A stretch of 34,980 nucleotides of DNA from Streptomyces mesophilus (lineage in GTDB: Bacteria > Actinomycetota > Actinomycetes > Streptomycetales > Streptomycetaceae): contig NZ_JAAKZW010000064.1 in assembly GCF_011044995.1 (NCBI RefSeq), forward strand, positions 1-34,980. Direction: 5' to 3'. Position 1 is the stretch's first letter. Each line of letters starts with the position of its first letter. The position numbers were made by a program, and so were the translations under genes. The notes below the pieces were generated by a model that was given only the letters and a program-made list of their open reading frames with translations, was not told the origin of the DNA and searched no databases. Below, in pieces: positions 1-8,065 of this stretch.

Positions 1-1
1 C

Positions 2-1594
2 GGAGCACCCGGCACCCCGCCGCAAGCCCCGGCCGCTCCACAGGCACCGGCGGTAGCCCCGCAAGCTCCCAACTCCCAGCCCGCGCAGGCCGGTTACGGC
101 TTCCCGCAGCCGGGCACCACGCCCCCGGGCGCCAACCTGCCCGCCCCGACCGCACCCCAGGCACCGCACGCGCCGCAGCCGCAGCCGCAGCCGGGACAAC
201 AGCCCGGCCAGCAGCAGCCCGGCCAGCCCATGCCCCCCATGGACCCGCGCGCAGGCGCCGCCTGGCCGCAGCCCGTCACGCACGACCAGCGCGAGCCGCA
301 GGTCACGGGTGGCGCGCCGCTCGGCTACACGGCCGCTGTCGAGCTGTCATCGGACCGTCTGATCAACCGGAAGCAGAAGGCCAAGAGCAGCCGCCAGCCG
401 GGTGCCGCCTCCCGCTTCAAGCTCGGCGCGAAGAAGGAAGAGGCCGAGCGGCAGCGGAAGTTGGACCTGATCCGCACACCGGTGCTCTCGTGCTACCGGA
501 TCGCGGTGATCTCGCTCAAGGGCGGTGTGGGCAAGACGACCACGACCACCGCGCTGGGCGCGACGCTCGCGACCGAGCGGCAGGACAAGATCCTCGCGAT
601 CGACGCCAACCCGGACGCCGGTACGCTCGGCCGTCGCGTGCGCCGCGAGACGGGTGCCACGATCCGGGATCTCGTGCAGGCGATCCCGTATCTCAACTCG
701 TACATGGACATCCGCCGTTTCACCTCGCAGGCGCCGTCCGGGCTCGAGATCATCGCGAACGATGTGGACCCGGCGGTCTCGACGACCTTCAACGACGGGG
801 ACTACCGGCGGGCGATCGACGTACTCGGCAAGCAGTACCCGATCATCCTGACCGACTCCGGTACGGGTCTGCTCTACAGCGCCATGCGTGGAGTCCTCGA
901 TCTCGCCGACCAGTTGATCATCATCTCGACGCCGTCGGTCGACGGTGCGAGCAGCGCGTCGACGACCCTGGACTGGCTGTCCGCGCACGGGTACGCGGAC
1001 CTCGTCTCGCGGTCGATCACCGTCATCTCGGGGGTCCGCGAGACCGGCAAGATGATCAAGGTCGATGACATCGTGCAGCACTTCGAGACGCGCTGCCGCG
1101 GTGTGGTCGTAGTGCCCTTCGACGAGCATCTGTCGGCCGGCGCCGAAGTCGACCTCGACATGATGCGGCCGCGCACGCGCGAGGCGTACTTCACGCTCTC
1201 CGCGATGGTGGCGGAGGACTTCGCACGCGCACAGCAGCAGCAGGGTCTGTGGACGCAGAACGGGACGGGCATGCCGCCGCACATGGCGCCTCCGCTGCCG
1301 GGGCAGCAGGCCGCCCCCGGCCAGCCCGTGCCGGGTCAGCCGACGCCCGGCCAGCCCATGCCCGGTCAGCCGATGCCTGGTCAGTCCTATCCGCAACAGC
1401 AGCCGCAGCAGCCGTACGGGGGTCAGCAGCCGTATCCGCAGCAGCAGCCCCCGCAGGCCGGGGCCGGGGCGCCCAACTCCGGTGGCGTGCCCCAGGGTTG
1501 GCAGCAGGCCCCGCAGCTGCCGCCCGCTCAGGGGCAGGCTCCGCAGCCCGAGCTGGGACCCGTCCCGCCGGGGGGCATGCCGCCTCAGGCGTGA
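2..1594 (+). CDS. MinD/ParA-like ATPase with Pro/Gln-rich ends (EspI-like), 5' partial
   Basis: The reading frame is open from the first complete codon (position 2), so the true start lies upstream; an internal ATG at 230 is inside a Pro/Gln-rich stretch and is not a convincing start. The first ~110 visible residues are rich in Pro, Gln and Ala. A basic linker follows, then a MinD/ParA P-loop ATPase domain with the deviant Walker A motif KGGVGKTT (Lys codon 518-520), an IDANPDAGTLG segment and a TDSGTG segment typical of this superfamily. The C-terminal ~110 residues are again low-complexity, with five PGQPx-type pentapeptides at 1316-1390. A Pro-rich N-terminus plus a MinD-like domain is the architecture of mycobacterial EspI, and similar proteins sit beside type VII secretion genes in Streptomyces. 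That link is from family knowledge, because no secretion genes are visible here. Likely role: ATP-dependent partner of a membrane or secretion complex. Family call confident, process uncertain. Confidence 0.85.
   Translation, partial: GAPGTPPQAPAAPQAPAVAPQAPNSQPAQAGYGFPQPGTTPPGANLPAPTAPQAPHAPQPQPQPGQQPGQQQPGQPMPPMDPRAGAAWPQPVTHDQREPQVTGGAPLGYTAAVELSSDRLINRKQKAKSSRQPGAASRFKLGAKKEEAERQRKLDLIRTPVLSCYRIAVISLKGGVGKTTTTTALGATLATERQDKILAIDANPDAGTLGRRVRRETGATIRDLVQAIPYLNSYMDIRRFTSQAPSGLEIIANDVDPAVSTTFNDGDYRRAIDVLGKQYPIILTDSGTGLLYSAMRGVLDLADQLIIISTPSVDGASSASTTLDWLSAHGYADLVSRSITVISGVRETGKMIKVDDIVQHFETRCRGVVVVPFDEHLSAGAEVDLDMMRPRTREAYFTLSAMVAEDFARAQQQQGLWTQNGTGMPPHMAPPLPGQQAAPGQPVPGQPTPGQPMPGQPMPGQSYPQQQPQQPYGGQQPYPQQQPPQAGAGAPNSGGVPQGWQQAPQLPPAQGQAPQPELGPVPPGGMPPQA
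1316..1390 (+). repeat. Five 15-bp in-frame tandem repeats (PGQPx)
   Basis: Five consecutive 15-bp units, 1316-1330 to 1376-1390, each encode Pro-Gly-Gln-Pro/Ser plus one variable residue. Synonymous differences between units (GGC/GGT, CCC/CCG/CCT) suggest selection for the peptide rather than very recent slippage. They lie in the disordered C-terminal tail of the MinD-like protein. Confidence 0.85.
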
Positions 1595-1616
1595 CCCTTC
1601 CGTAAGCGACGACCGC

Positions 1617-1657
1617 GCGGCCGTACATCTGGCGATCGATGCCAGGTGTGCGGCCGC
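1617..1657 (+). terminator. 17-bp stem-loop after the MinD-like gene
   Basis: The arms 1617-1633 and 1641-1657 pair over 17 bp (15 Watson-Crick and two G-U in RNA) around a 7-nt loop, GATCGAT. The hairpin begins 22 nt after the stop codon. There is no T-run, which is common for Streptomyces terminators. Likely transcription terminator of the upstream locus. Confidence 0.7.
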
Positions 1658-1881
1658 TTGGCGTTGGGGAGGGATTCTTTCCCCTGTCCCGCCCCTTCCC
1701 GAAAGCGGGGGCTTCGCCCCCCGGCCCCCGGTATCCGGACTCCGTCCGGATCTGCTCAAACGCCGCAGGGGCTGAAGTTGAACCGTACTTTCAGGTGACT
1801 AGACCAATGCCGCTTACAAGGTCGTCAACTCGCCCTCCCCCCAAGGTCGTTCCCGCAGGCCAAGCCCCCTAACGGCGACCG

Positions 1882-1911
1882 TTGACATGTTTAGACCACC
1901 GCTGATAGACA
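1882..1911 (+). promoter_or_regulatory. Candidate housekeeping promoter of the peptide ABC operon
   Basis: TTGACA (1882-1887) and TAGACA (1906-1911) are separated by 18 bp, a good match to the actinomycete HrdB-type -35/-10 consensus. Initiation would fall near 1918, leaving a leader of about 65 nt before the ATG at 1985. No other good promoter is visible before the five-gene operon. Confidence 0.6.
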
Positions 1912-1984
1912 CACAGACCACTCAGACCCTTCGGCGCTTGTTCCTGCCGTTTCCATGCGAGCGATGACGCGAGGTCACCGACCC

Positions 1985-3910
1985 ATGAACGTAAGAGATC
2001 AGCACGCCCCGCAGTTCGAATCACCACCGCCCGCCCGGCGCAGGCGTCGGTACCTGTTGGCCTCCGGTGTCGCCGCATTCGCCCTGACGGCCGGACTGGC
2101 CGCAGCGCCGGCCGCGCCCGCAGCTCCCGCCGCGGCACCGGCCCAGGCCCAACAGGCCCAGCCGGCCAAGGCCAAGGCCGACGGCAAGACCCTCACGGTC
2201 GCGCTCGCACAGAGCGTCGACTCGCTGAGCCCGTTCCTTGCTCAGCGCCTTGTCAGCACGAGCATCCACCGGCTCATGTACGAGTACCTGACCAACTACG
2301 ACCCCAAGGACAACAAGACCATCCCGGGCTTCGCCACGGAGTGGAAGTCCTCGGCGGACAAGCTGACGTGGACGTACACGATCCGCGGCGACTCCAAGTG
2401 GTCGGACGGGAAGCCGGCGACCGCCAAGGACGCGGCGTTCACGTTCAACAAGATGATGAGCGACCCGAACGCCGCGCAGGCCAACGGCAGCTTCACCTCG
2501 AACTTCAAGAAGGTCACCGCGCCCAGCGACACCGAGCTCGTGATCGAGCTCAAGACGCCGCAGGCGACGATGGTCTCCCTGGACGTCCCGATCGTGCCCG
2601 AGCACATCTGGAAGGACGTCAAGGACTACTCGAAGTTCAACAACGACGACAAGTTCCCGATCGTCGGCAACGGCCCCTTCACGCTGACCGAGTACAAGAC
2701 CGATCAGTACGTGAAGCTGAAGGCCAACAAGGAGTTCTGGCGCGGGGCGCCGAAGTTCGACGAGCTGGTCTTCCGTACGTACAAGGACCAGGACGCCGCC
2801 GTCGCCGCCCTCAAGAAGGGCGAGGTGTCCTTCGTCGCCGGCTCGCCCGCGCTGACGCCCGCTCAGGCCGCAAGCCTCAAGGGCGAGAAGAACATCAAGG
2901 TCAACGAGGGGCCGGGCCGCCGATTCTTCGCCATCGCCACCAACCCGGGGGCGCAGACGAAGGACGGCAAGAAGTTCGGTGACGGGCATCCGGCGCTGCT
3001 CGACCAGAAGGTGCGTCAGGCGCTGTTCCTCTCCGTCGACCGCAAGACCATCGTCGACAAGGTCTTCCAAGGGCACGCCGTCGAGGGCGAGGGCTACATT
3101 CCGCCGCGCTTCGAATCGTATTTCTGGAAGCCGGAGGGCGATCAGAAGCTCGCGTACGACCCGGAGCGGGCCGCCAAGCTGCTCGACGAGGCCGGATATC
3201 CGCTGAAGGGCGACAAGCGCGTCGGCAAGGACGGGAAGCCGCTCGACTTCCGGATTCTGTGCCACGCGACCGACCCCAACGACAAGGCCATCGGCAAGTA
3301 TCTCCAGGAATGGTGGGGCGACTTGGGCATCGGGCTCAAGGTCGAGTGCCTCGACGATGTCTCGGTGCCCTGGTACGCGGGTGAGTACGACCTCGCCTTC
3401 GACGGCTGGTCCGTGAACCCCGACCCGGACTTCGTGCTCGGTATCCACACCTGTGCGGCGCTGCCGGAGAAGGCCAAGGAGAGCGCGGCCACCGACAACT
3501 TCATCTGCGACAAGAAGTTCGACGACCTGTACAAGAAGCAGGCCGCCGAATACGACCCGGCCAAGCGCGCCGACACCGTCAAGGAAATGCAGTCCTGGCT
3601 GTACGACTCGGGCTACATGAACGTCATCGCGTATCCGAACGCGGTGGAGGCGTACCGCACGGACCAGATCAAGTCCATCAAGACGATGCCCGAGGCCTCC
3701 GGCAACATCTATGGCCAGGACGGGTATTGGAGCTGGTGGTCGGCGGAGCCGGCGAGCGCGGGCAGCGGCGGCTCGGACTCCGGGGGCGGCGGTGACGACT
3801 CCGGCTCGACGGGTGTCGTGATCGGCATCGTGATCGGTGTGCTGGTGCTGGGTGGTGCCGTGTTCCTGCTCACGCGGCGGCGCGCGGCCACGGCCGACGA
3901 CCGCGAATAG
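1985..3910 (+). CDS. Peptide ABC transporter solute-binding protein (SBP_bac_5), C-terminally anchored
   Basis: Extracellular substrate-binding protein of an oligopeptide/dipeptide importer (family 5, DppA/OppA type), 641 aa. ATG 1985 is chosen because GAGGT (1971-1975) lies 9 nt upstream; an earlier in-frame ATG at 1955 lacks this. The N-terminus has a run of five Arg followed by YLLASGVAAFALTAGLAAA, so it is a signal peptide, possibly twin-arginine (RRRYLL). No lipobox Cys is visible. The mature domain (from about residue 60) has the family-5 features: SPFLAQRL near the start, a central VGNGPFTLTEY segment, and VRQALFLSVDRKTIVDKVF. After a Gly/Ser/Asp-rich linker the protein ends with a hydrophobic helix (TGVVIGIVIGVLVLGGAVFLL) and RRR, so it is anchored by a C-terminal membrane segment, not by lipid. 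It heads the operon with two permeases and two ATPases. Substrate is probably peptides; specificity cannot be read. Confidence 0.93.
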   Translation: MNVRDQHAPQFESPPPARRRRRYLLASGVAAFALTAGLAAAPAAPAAPAAAPAQAQQAQPAKAKADGKTLTVALAQSVDSLSPFLAQRLVSTSIHRLMYEYLTNYDPKDNKTIPGFATEWKSSADKLTWTYTIRGDSKWSDGKPATAKDAAFTFNKMMSDPNAAQANGSFTSNFKKVTAPSDTELVIELKTPQATMVSLDVPIVPEHIWKDVKDYSKFNNDDKFPIVGNGPFTLTEYKTDQYVKLKANKEFWRGAPKFDELVFRTYKDQDAAVAALKKGEVSFVAGSPALTPAQAASLKGEKNIKVNEGPGRRFFAIATNPGAQTKDGKKFGDGHPALLDQKVRQALFLSVDRKTIVDKVFQGHAVEGEGYIPPRFESYFWKPEGDQKLAYDPERAAKLLDEAGYPLKGDKRVGKDGKPLDFRILCHATDPNDKAIGKYLQEWWGDLGIGLKVECLDDVSVPWYAGEYDLAFDGWSVNPDPDFVLGIHTCAALPEKAKESAATDNFICDKKFDDLYKKQAAEYDPAKRADTVKEMQSWLYDSGYMNVIAYPNAVEAYRTDQIKSIKTMPEASGNIYGQDGYWSWWSAEPASAGSGGSDSGGGGDDSGSTGVVIGIVIGVLVLGGAVFLLTRRRAATADDRE

Positions 3911-3965
3911 CCCACGGGCAGGGGCCGACTCAAGGTAAGTACACCGCACGAGTAACGAGAGTCCT

Positions 3966-5042
3966 ATGACAGCTGAGAGCACTCCGGCGCTCGTGCACAG
4001 CGCGGCAGCCGACGGCCTGGCAGATGCCGGGCCGTCGGCCGGCCGCGGACCACGCGCGCGCAACACCAAGGCCTATCTGCGCTATGCGGCGGGCAAGATC
4101 GTGGGGGCCGCGATCTCCTTGTTCGCCGTGCTCGTCACGAGCTTCTTCCTCTTCCGGCTGATTCCCAGCGATCCCGTCAAGCACATGACGGGCGGCCGCC
4201 CGGTCTCCAGTGAGCAACTGGAGAATCTGCGGCGGGAGTTCGGCCTCGACCAGCCCATGTGGCAGCAGTTCCTGGATTACATCGGGGACGCCCTTTCCGG
4301 CGACTTCGGAATGTCGTACCAGTTCCACGCACCGGTGGTGGAGAAGATCACGGCGGCGCTGCCGGCGACGCTGCTGCTCACCGGTACCGCGTTCGTCCTC
4401 TTCACCGCACTCGGCCTGTGGCTCGGTACGCGGTCGGCCTGGCGGCACGGGCAGAAGGGCGACCGCTTCAACAGCGCCCTGGCCCTGACGCTGTACTCCG
4501 TACCGTCCTTCTGGCTCGGGCTGCTGCTCATCATCGTGTTCTCCGTCGGCGTGGGTCCCATTCCCGGGCTCTTCCCGACGGGCGGTCTCGAATCCGGCAG
4601 CGAAAGCGGATTCGCGTACATCCTCGATGTCGCGCACCACATGGTCCTGCCGGTCATCACGCTCGTCGCGGTCGGCTACGCGCAGACCCTGCTCGTGATG
4701 CGCTCCTCGCTGCTCGACGAGATGGGCAGCGACTATCTGACGACCGCGCGGGCCAAGGGACTTCGCGACGATGTCGTACGGCGCCGGCATGCCGTACCGA
4801 ACGCGATGCTGCCCACGTTCACGCTGATGTTCGTGAACCTCGGACATGTGGTGGCCGGGCAGATCCTGGTCGAGACGGTGTTCTCCTGGCCGGGGCTCGG
4901 CGGTCTCTTCTACGAGGCGCTCGCGGGTCCTGACCTGCCGCTGGTGCAGGCGCTGTTCTTCCTCTTCGCCGCCGCGGTGATCCTGGCCAACACGCTGGCC
5001 GATGTGCTGTATCCGCTGCTCGATCCCCGGGTGGGCCGATGA
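3966..5042 (+). CDS. Peptide ABC transporter permease (DppB/OppB type)
   Basis: 358-aa inner-membrane permease of the BPD_transp_1 family. A Pro/Ala-rich cytoplasmic N-terminus (about 35 residues) precedes TM1 (GAAISLFAVLVTSFFLFRLIP). The typical DppB N-terminal region follows (PSDPVKHMTGG, then LRREFGLDQPMWQQFLDYI). About five more helices surround the EAA loop (DYLTTARAKGLRDDVVRRRHAVPNA), which contacts the ATPases. The sequence ends DVLYPLLDPRVGR, as in most DppB proteins. ATG 3966 follows a weak purine-rich site (GAGAG). Its stop overlaps the next start in ATGA (5039-5042), so translation of the pair is probably coupled. It forms the channel with the following DppC-type subunit. Confidence 0.95.
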   Translation: MTAESTPALVHSAAADGLADAGPSAGRGPRARNTKAYLRYAAGKIVGAAISLFAVLVTSFFLFRLIPSDPVKHMTGGRPVSSEQLENLRREFGLDQPMWQQFLDYIGDALSGDFGMSYQFHAPVVEKITAALPATLLLTGTAFVLFTALGLWLGTRSAWRHGQKGDRFNSALALTLYSVPSFWLGLLLIIVFSVGVGPIPGLFPTGGLESGSESGFAYILDVAHHMVLPVITLVAVGYAQTLLVMRSSLLDEMGSDYLTTARAKGLRDDVVRRRHAVPNAMLPTFTLMFVNLGHVVAGQILVETVFSWPGLGGLFYEALAGPDLPLVQALFFLFAAAVILANTLADVLYPLLDPRVGR

Positions 5043-6001
5043 CCGCAGAACCGCCGCTGACCACGAAATCCCCGGTCCCGGCAGAACCCCTGAGCAAGGC
5101 CGTCGCCGCGAAGAGCCCCCGGGCGCTCAAGGCGGCCCGTATGCGCCAGTCGCTCGTACGGTTCTGGAAGGAGTACCGCACCCATAGGAGCGGGCTCTGG
5201 GGCCTCGCCGCCCTGGCGCTGATCGCTCTGATCGCGCTCGGCGCGCCGCTGCTCGTGGGCGCCGACTCGGAGTCCGTGACGGATGCTCCGGGTCAGGCCA
5301 TGGAGGATCCGAGCGGTGAATTCCCGCTCGGCACCGACCAGTTCGGCCGCAGCGTCCTGGCCCTGTTGGTCTGGGGCTCCCGCGTCTCCCTGACGGTCGG
5401 TCTCCTCGCCGCCTTCCTGTGCGTGGCGATCGGCACCGTCGTCGGGATCGTCGCCGGGCATTTCAAGGGCTGGTTCGCGACCGTCCTCATGCGGGTCACC
5501 GACTGGTTCCTGGTGATGCCGACCCTGGTGCTCGCCATCGCCCTCGCGACCGTGATGGACCGCTCCATGTGGACGGTGATCCTCGCGATCGGCGTCACCA
5601 CCTGGCCGACCACGGCCCGTCTCGTACGCGCCCAGACCCTGGCCGTCGAGTCCCGCCCGTACATCGAGCGGGCCCGCGCGCTTGGCGGCGGGCACGGGCA
5701 CATCATGCTGCGGCACGTGCTGCCCAACGTGATGCCCCTCGTCCTCGCACAGACCACGCTGGTGATCTCCAGCGCGATCCTCACGGAGTCGACGCTCGCG
5801 TTCCTCGGGCTCAGCGATCCCACCATCACCTCGTGGGGCGGGATGCTCCAGGACGCGCGTGAGGCGGGCGCCGTGAGCGCCGGACACTGGTGGTATCTCG
5901 CGCCGCCCGGACTCGCCATCGCGATGGTGGCGCTGGCGTTCACGCTGTGCGGGCGCGCGGTCGAATCCGTTCTCAATCCCAGGCTGGGGGTGGCCCGTTG
6001 A
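5039..6001 (+). CDS. Peptide ABC transporter permease (DppC/OppC type)
   Basis: 320-aa partner permease. The cytoplasmic N-terminus carries the OppC_N-like segment FWKEYRTHRSGLWGLAALAL leading into TM1. A short outer loop contains EFPLGTDQFGRSVLALLVWG, the hallmark of DppC/OppC proteins. The EAA loop (YIERARALGGGHGHIMLRHV) lies near residue 215, and a STLAFLGLSDPTITSWGGML segment follows. It ends VESVLNPRLGVAR. It starts within the ATGA overlap with the upstream permease and ends in a TTGA overlap (5998-6001) with the first ATPase, so the operon is read as one translationally coupled unit. Confidence 0.95.
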   Translation: MTAEPPLTTKSPVPAEPLSKAVAAKSPRALKAARMRQSLVRFWKEYRTHRSGLWGLAALALIALIALGAPLLVGADSESVTDAPGQAMEDPSGEFPLGTDQFGRSVLALLVWGSRVSLTVGLLAAFLCVAIGTVVGIVAGHFKGWFATVLMRVTDWFLVMPTLVLAIALATVMDRSMWTVILAIGVTTWPTTARLVRAQTLAVESRPYIERARALGGGHGHIMLRHVLPNVMPLVLAQTTLVISSAILTESTLAFLGLSDPTITSWGGMLQDAREAGAVSAGHWWYLAPPGLAIAMVALAFTLCGRAVESVLNPRLGVAR

Positions 6002-6987
6002 GCCTCTTGGAGGTACGTGACCTGCATGTCACGTACGCGAATGGCGCCCAGGCGGTACGCGGCGTCGACCTCACCGTGGACGCCGGGCAGAAGCTGGGCA
6101 TCGCGGGCGAGTCCGGCTGCGGCAAGTCGACGCTCGCTCTCGCGCTGCTTCGTCTGCTGCCCGTGGGCACCGAGGTGACCGGGCAGATCCTGCTCGACGG
6201 CGAGGACATCCTCGCGATGAAGTGGGGCCGGCTGCGAGCAGTGCGCTGGGCGGGGGCGTCGATCGTCTTCCAGGGCGCGATGCACTCGCTGAACGCGGTG
6301 CACCGTATCGGCGACCAGATCGCCGAGCCGATCCGGCTGCATCGCACGACGCCCGCCGGGAAGGTTAAGGAACGGGTCGCCGAGCTGCTCGAACACGTGG
6401 GTCTGCCGGCCGCGCGCGCCGAGGCGTATCCCCATGAGCTGTCGGGCGGGCAGCGGCAGCGCGTGATGATCGCGATGGCGCTCGCGTGCGCTCCGGACCT
6501 GATCATCGCGGACGAGCCGACGACCGCGCTCGACGTGATGATCCAGGCGCAGATCCTGCGCCTGATCGAGGAGTTGGTGGCCGAGCAGGACCTCGGCCTC
6601 ATCATGATCAGCCATGACCTGGCGGTCCTCGCCGACACCTGTGACCGCCTTACGGTCATGTACGCGGGGCGCGTGGTCGAGGAAGGGCCTGCTCAGCAGG
6701 TGTACGAGGACGCCCAGCACCCCTACGCCAAGGCGCTGTCGGCGGCGTTCCCGCGGATCGGGGACCCGGCGTCGCGGTTCGCGCCGCGCGGGCTGCCCGG
6801 GGATCCGCCAGATCCTTCCGATCTGCCGACGGGGTGCACCTTCCATCCGCGGTGTCCGGTGGCGTTGGAGTCGTGTGCCGTGGAGGACCAAGTACTGGTC
6901 GACGCCGGGGAGTTGCGGCGGGCGGCCTGTGTGCATGTGGGGGCCCCGAGGGGTGCCGAGGACGCTGCGGTGGGGAGTGAGCGATGA
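5998..6987 (+). CDS. Peptide ABC transporter ATP-binding protein (DppD/OppD type), TTG start
   Basis: 329-aa ABC ATPase. No ATG or GTG gives a sensible N-terminus; TTG 5998 overlaps the upstream stop (TTGA), is preceded by GGGGGTGG, and yields LSLLEVRDLHVTYANGAQ, the expected family start. Walker A is GESGCGKST, the Q-loop region IVFQGAMHSLN, the signature LSGGQRQRV, Walker B LIIADEPTTALD and the switch His is in ISHDLAVL. The C-terminal oligo_HPY extension with GCTFHPRCPVALESC assigns it to the peptide/nickel group. It pairs with the next ATPase as a heterodimer that powers import. A more upstream ATG at 5890 would lie deep inside the permease gene and is rejected. Confidence 0.93.
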   Translation: MSLLEVRDLHVTYANGAQAVRGVDLTVDAGQKLGIAGESGCGKSTLALALLRLLPVGTEVTGQILLDGEDILAMKWGRLRAVRWAGASIVFQGAMHSLNAVHRIGDQIAEPIRLHRTTPAGKVKERVAELLEHVGLPAARAEAYPHELSGGQRQRVMIAMALACAPDLIIADEPTTALDVMIQAQILRLIEELVAEQDLGLIMISHDLAVLADTCDRLTVMYAGRVVEEGPAQQVYEDAQHPYAKALSAAFPRIGDPASRFAPRGLPGDPPDPSDLPTGCTFHPRCPVALESCAVEDQVLVDAGELRRAACVHVGAPRGAEDAAVGSER

Positions 6988-7967
6988 GTGCTTTGCTGAG
7001 TGCCGCCGGCCTCGGGGTGACCTTCCCCGGCCGGCGCGGCGCGCCCGAGGCGCGGGCCGTCGACGGGGTGGACCTGAACATCCGGCGCGGCGAGATCGTG
7101 GCGCTTGTCGGCGAGTCCGGCTGCGGCAAGACGACCCTCGCCCGCTCGCTGCTCGGCCTGGTCCCGCCGACGTCCGGTCAAGTCCTCTTCGACGGCGCCC
7201 CGTTGACGTACCGCGGAAAGGCACTGAAGGCCTACCGCAAGCGCGCCCAACTGGTCCTCCAGGACCCGAGCGGCTCGCTCAACCCGCGGCACACGGTGTA
7301 CGACGCGGTCGCGGAAGGGCTGCGCATCCACGGGTACGCGGGGGACGAACGCGAGGCCGTGGCAGGCGCCCTGTCCCGGGCCGGGCTGCGGCCGCCCGAG
7401 CGTTTCTTCCTGCGCTATCCGCACGAACTGTCGGGCGGCCAGCGGCAGCGCGTCGTCATCGCGGGCGCGCTCGTCCTCGATCCCGAACTGATCGTCGCGG
7501 ACGAGCCGGTGGCATCACTCGACGCCTCCGTACGCGGAGAGATCCTCGCGCTGCTGCTCTCGCTCCGGACGGAGCTGGGACTCTCGGCCCTGGTCGTCAC
7601 CCATGACCTGGGCCTCGCGTGGAACATCGCGGACCGGGTGGCGGTGATGTACCTGGGCCGGATCGTGGAGACGGGAACGGTCGAGGACGTCCTGACCTCA
7701 CCCCAACACCCGTACACACAGGCCCTGTTGTCCGTACTCCCGGAGGCACCAGGTGATCCGGTGGTCCTCACCGGCGAGCCACCGGACCCGTCACGCATCC
7801 CGGGCGGCTGCCGCTTCCACGCCCGCTGCCAGGTACTCGCCTCCGGCGAGGCCGAACGCGCGGGGGTCGCCACAGACTGCCAGACCACCTTGCTGCCGGT
7901 GCTTTCGGGGGGTGGGGGGCGGGAGGTGGCTTGTCATTGGGCTGCGGCTCGGGTGAGTTCGGGCTGA
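6984..7967 (+). CDS. Peptide ABC transporter ATP-binding protein (DppF/OppF type)
   Basis: 327-aa ABC ATPase, last gene of the importer operon, starting in an ATGA overlap with the preceding ATPase (6984-6987). Walker A is GESGCGKTT, the Q-loop region VLQDPSGSLNPRHTV is typical of DppF/OppF, the signature is LSGGQRQRV, Walker B LIVADEPVASLD and the switch His is in VTHDLGLAW. The C-terminal peptide-family extension contains GGCRFHARCQV. Nineteen nucleotides after its stop a 15-bp stem-loop ends the operon. Confidence 0.94.
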   Translation: MSALLSAAGLGVTFPGRRGAPEARAVDGVDLNIRRGEIVALVGESGCGKTTLARSLLGLVPPTSGQVLFDGAPLTYRGKALKAYRKRAQLVLQDPSGSLNPRHTVYDAVAEGLRIHGYAGDEREAVAGALSRAGLRPPERFFLRYPHELSGGQRQRVVIAGALVLDPELIVADEPVASLDASVRGEILALLLSLRTELGLSALVVTHDLGLAWNIADRVAVMYLGRIVETGTVEDVLTSPQHPYTQALLSVLPEAPGDPVVLTGEPPDPSRIPGGCRFHARCQVLASGEAERAGVATDCQTTLLPVLSGGGGREVACHWAAARVSSG

Positions 7968-7985
7968 GCTCCCGCTGGATGCACG

Positions 7986-8024
7986 TCGAAGGGCCCCGCA
8001 TTCGTGCGGGGCCCTTCGAGTTTT
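7986..8024. terminator. Strong 15-bp terminator between the convergent ABC operon and ribF
   Basis: Arms 7986-8000 and 8005-8019 form a perfect 15-bp stem with a TTCG tetraloop (8001-8004), followed on the plus strand by GTTTT. It lies between the end of the peptide ABC operon (+) and the end of ribF (-), so it can stop both; the T-run favours the plus direction. Confidence 0.9.
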
Positions 8025-8065
8025 CGGCTGAGCTGTATGCCCCGGCCGGCTGCTGTGCTGCCCGG

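Larger units (their letters stand above)
1595..1984. other. Intergenic region: terminator, hairpin-rich element, promoter
   Basis: This 390-bp gene-free stretch holds, in order, a 17-bp hairpin (1617-1657), a C-rich segment with the hairpins GGGGGC-TTC-GCCCCC-like (1707-1721) and ATCCGGAC-TCC-GTCCGGAT (1733-1751), a motif reading CTCAAACGCCGCAGGGGCTG (from 1756), and a promoter-like pair (1882-1911) before the solute-binding protein gene. The middle part resembles an intergenic segment met repeatedly in Streptomyces genomes, which is recognition from memory and not a search. Short open frames here show no start-site support. Confidence 0.6.

Noticed and set aside
2021..4069. Long minus-strand open frame opposite the solute-binding protein gene
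   Set aside because: It is the usual high-GC antisense shadow: the plus frame has signal peptide, family motifs and a ribosome site, while the antisense product has no recognisable motif.
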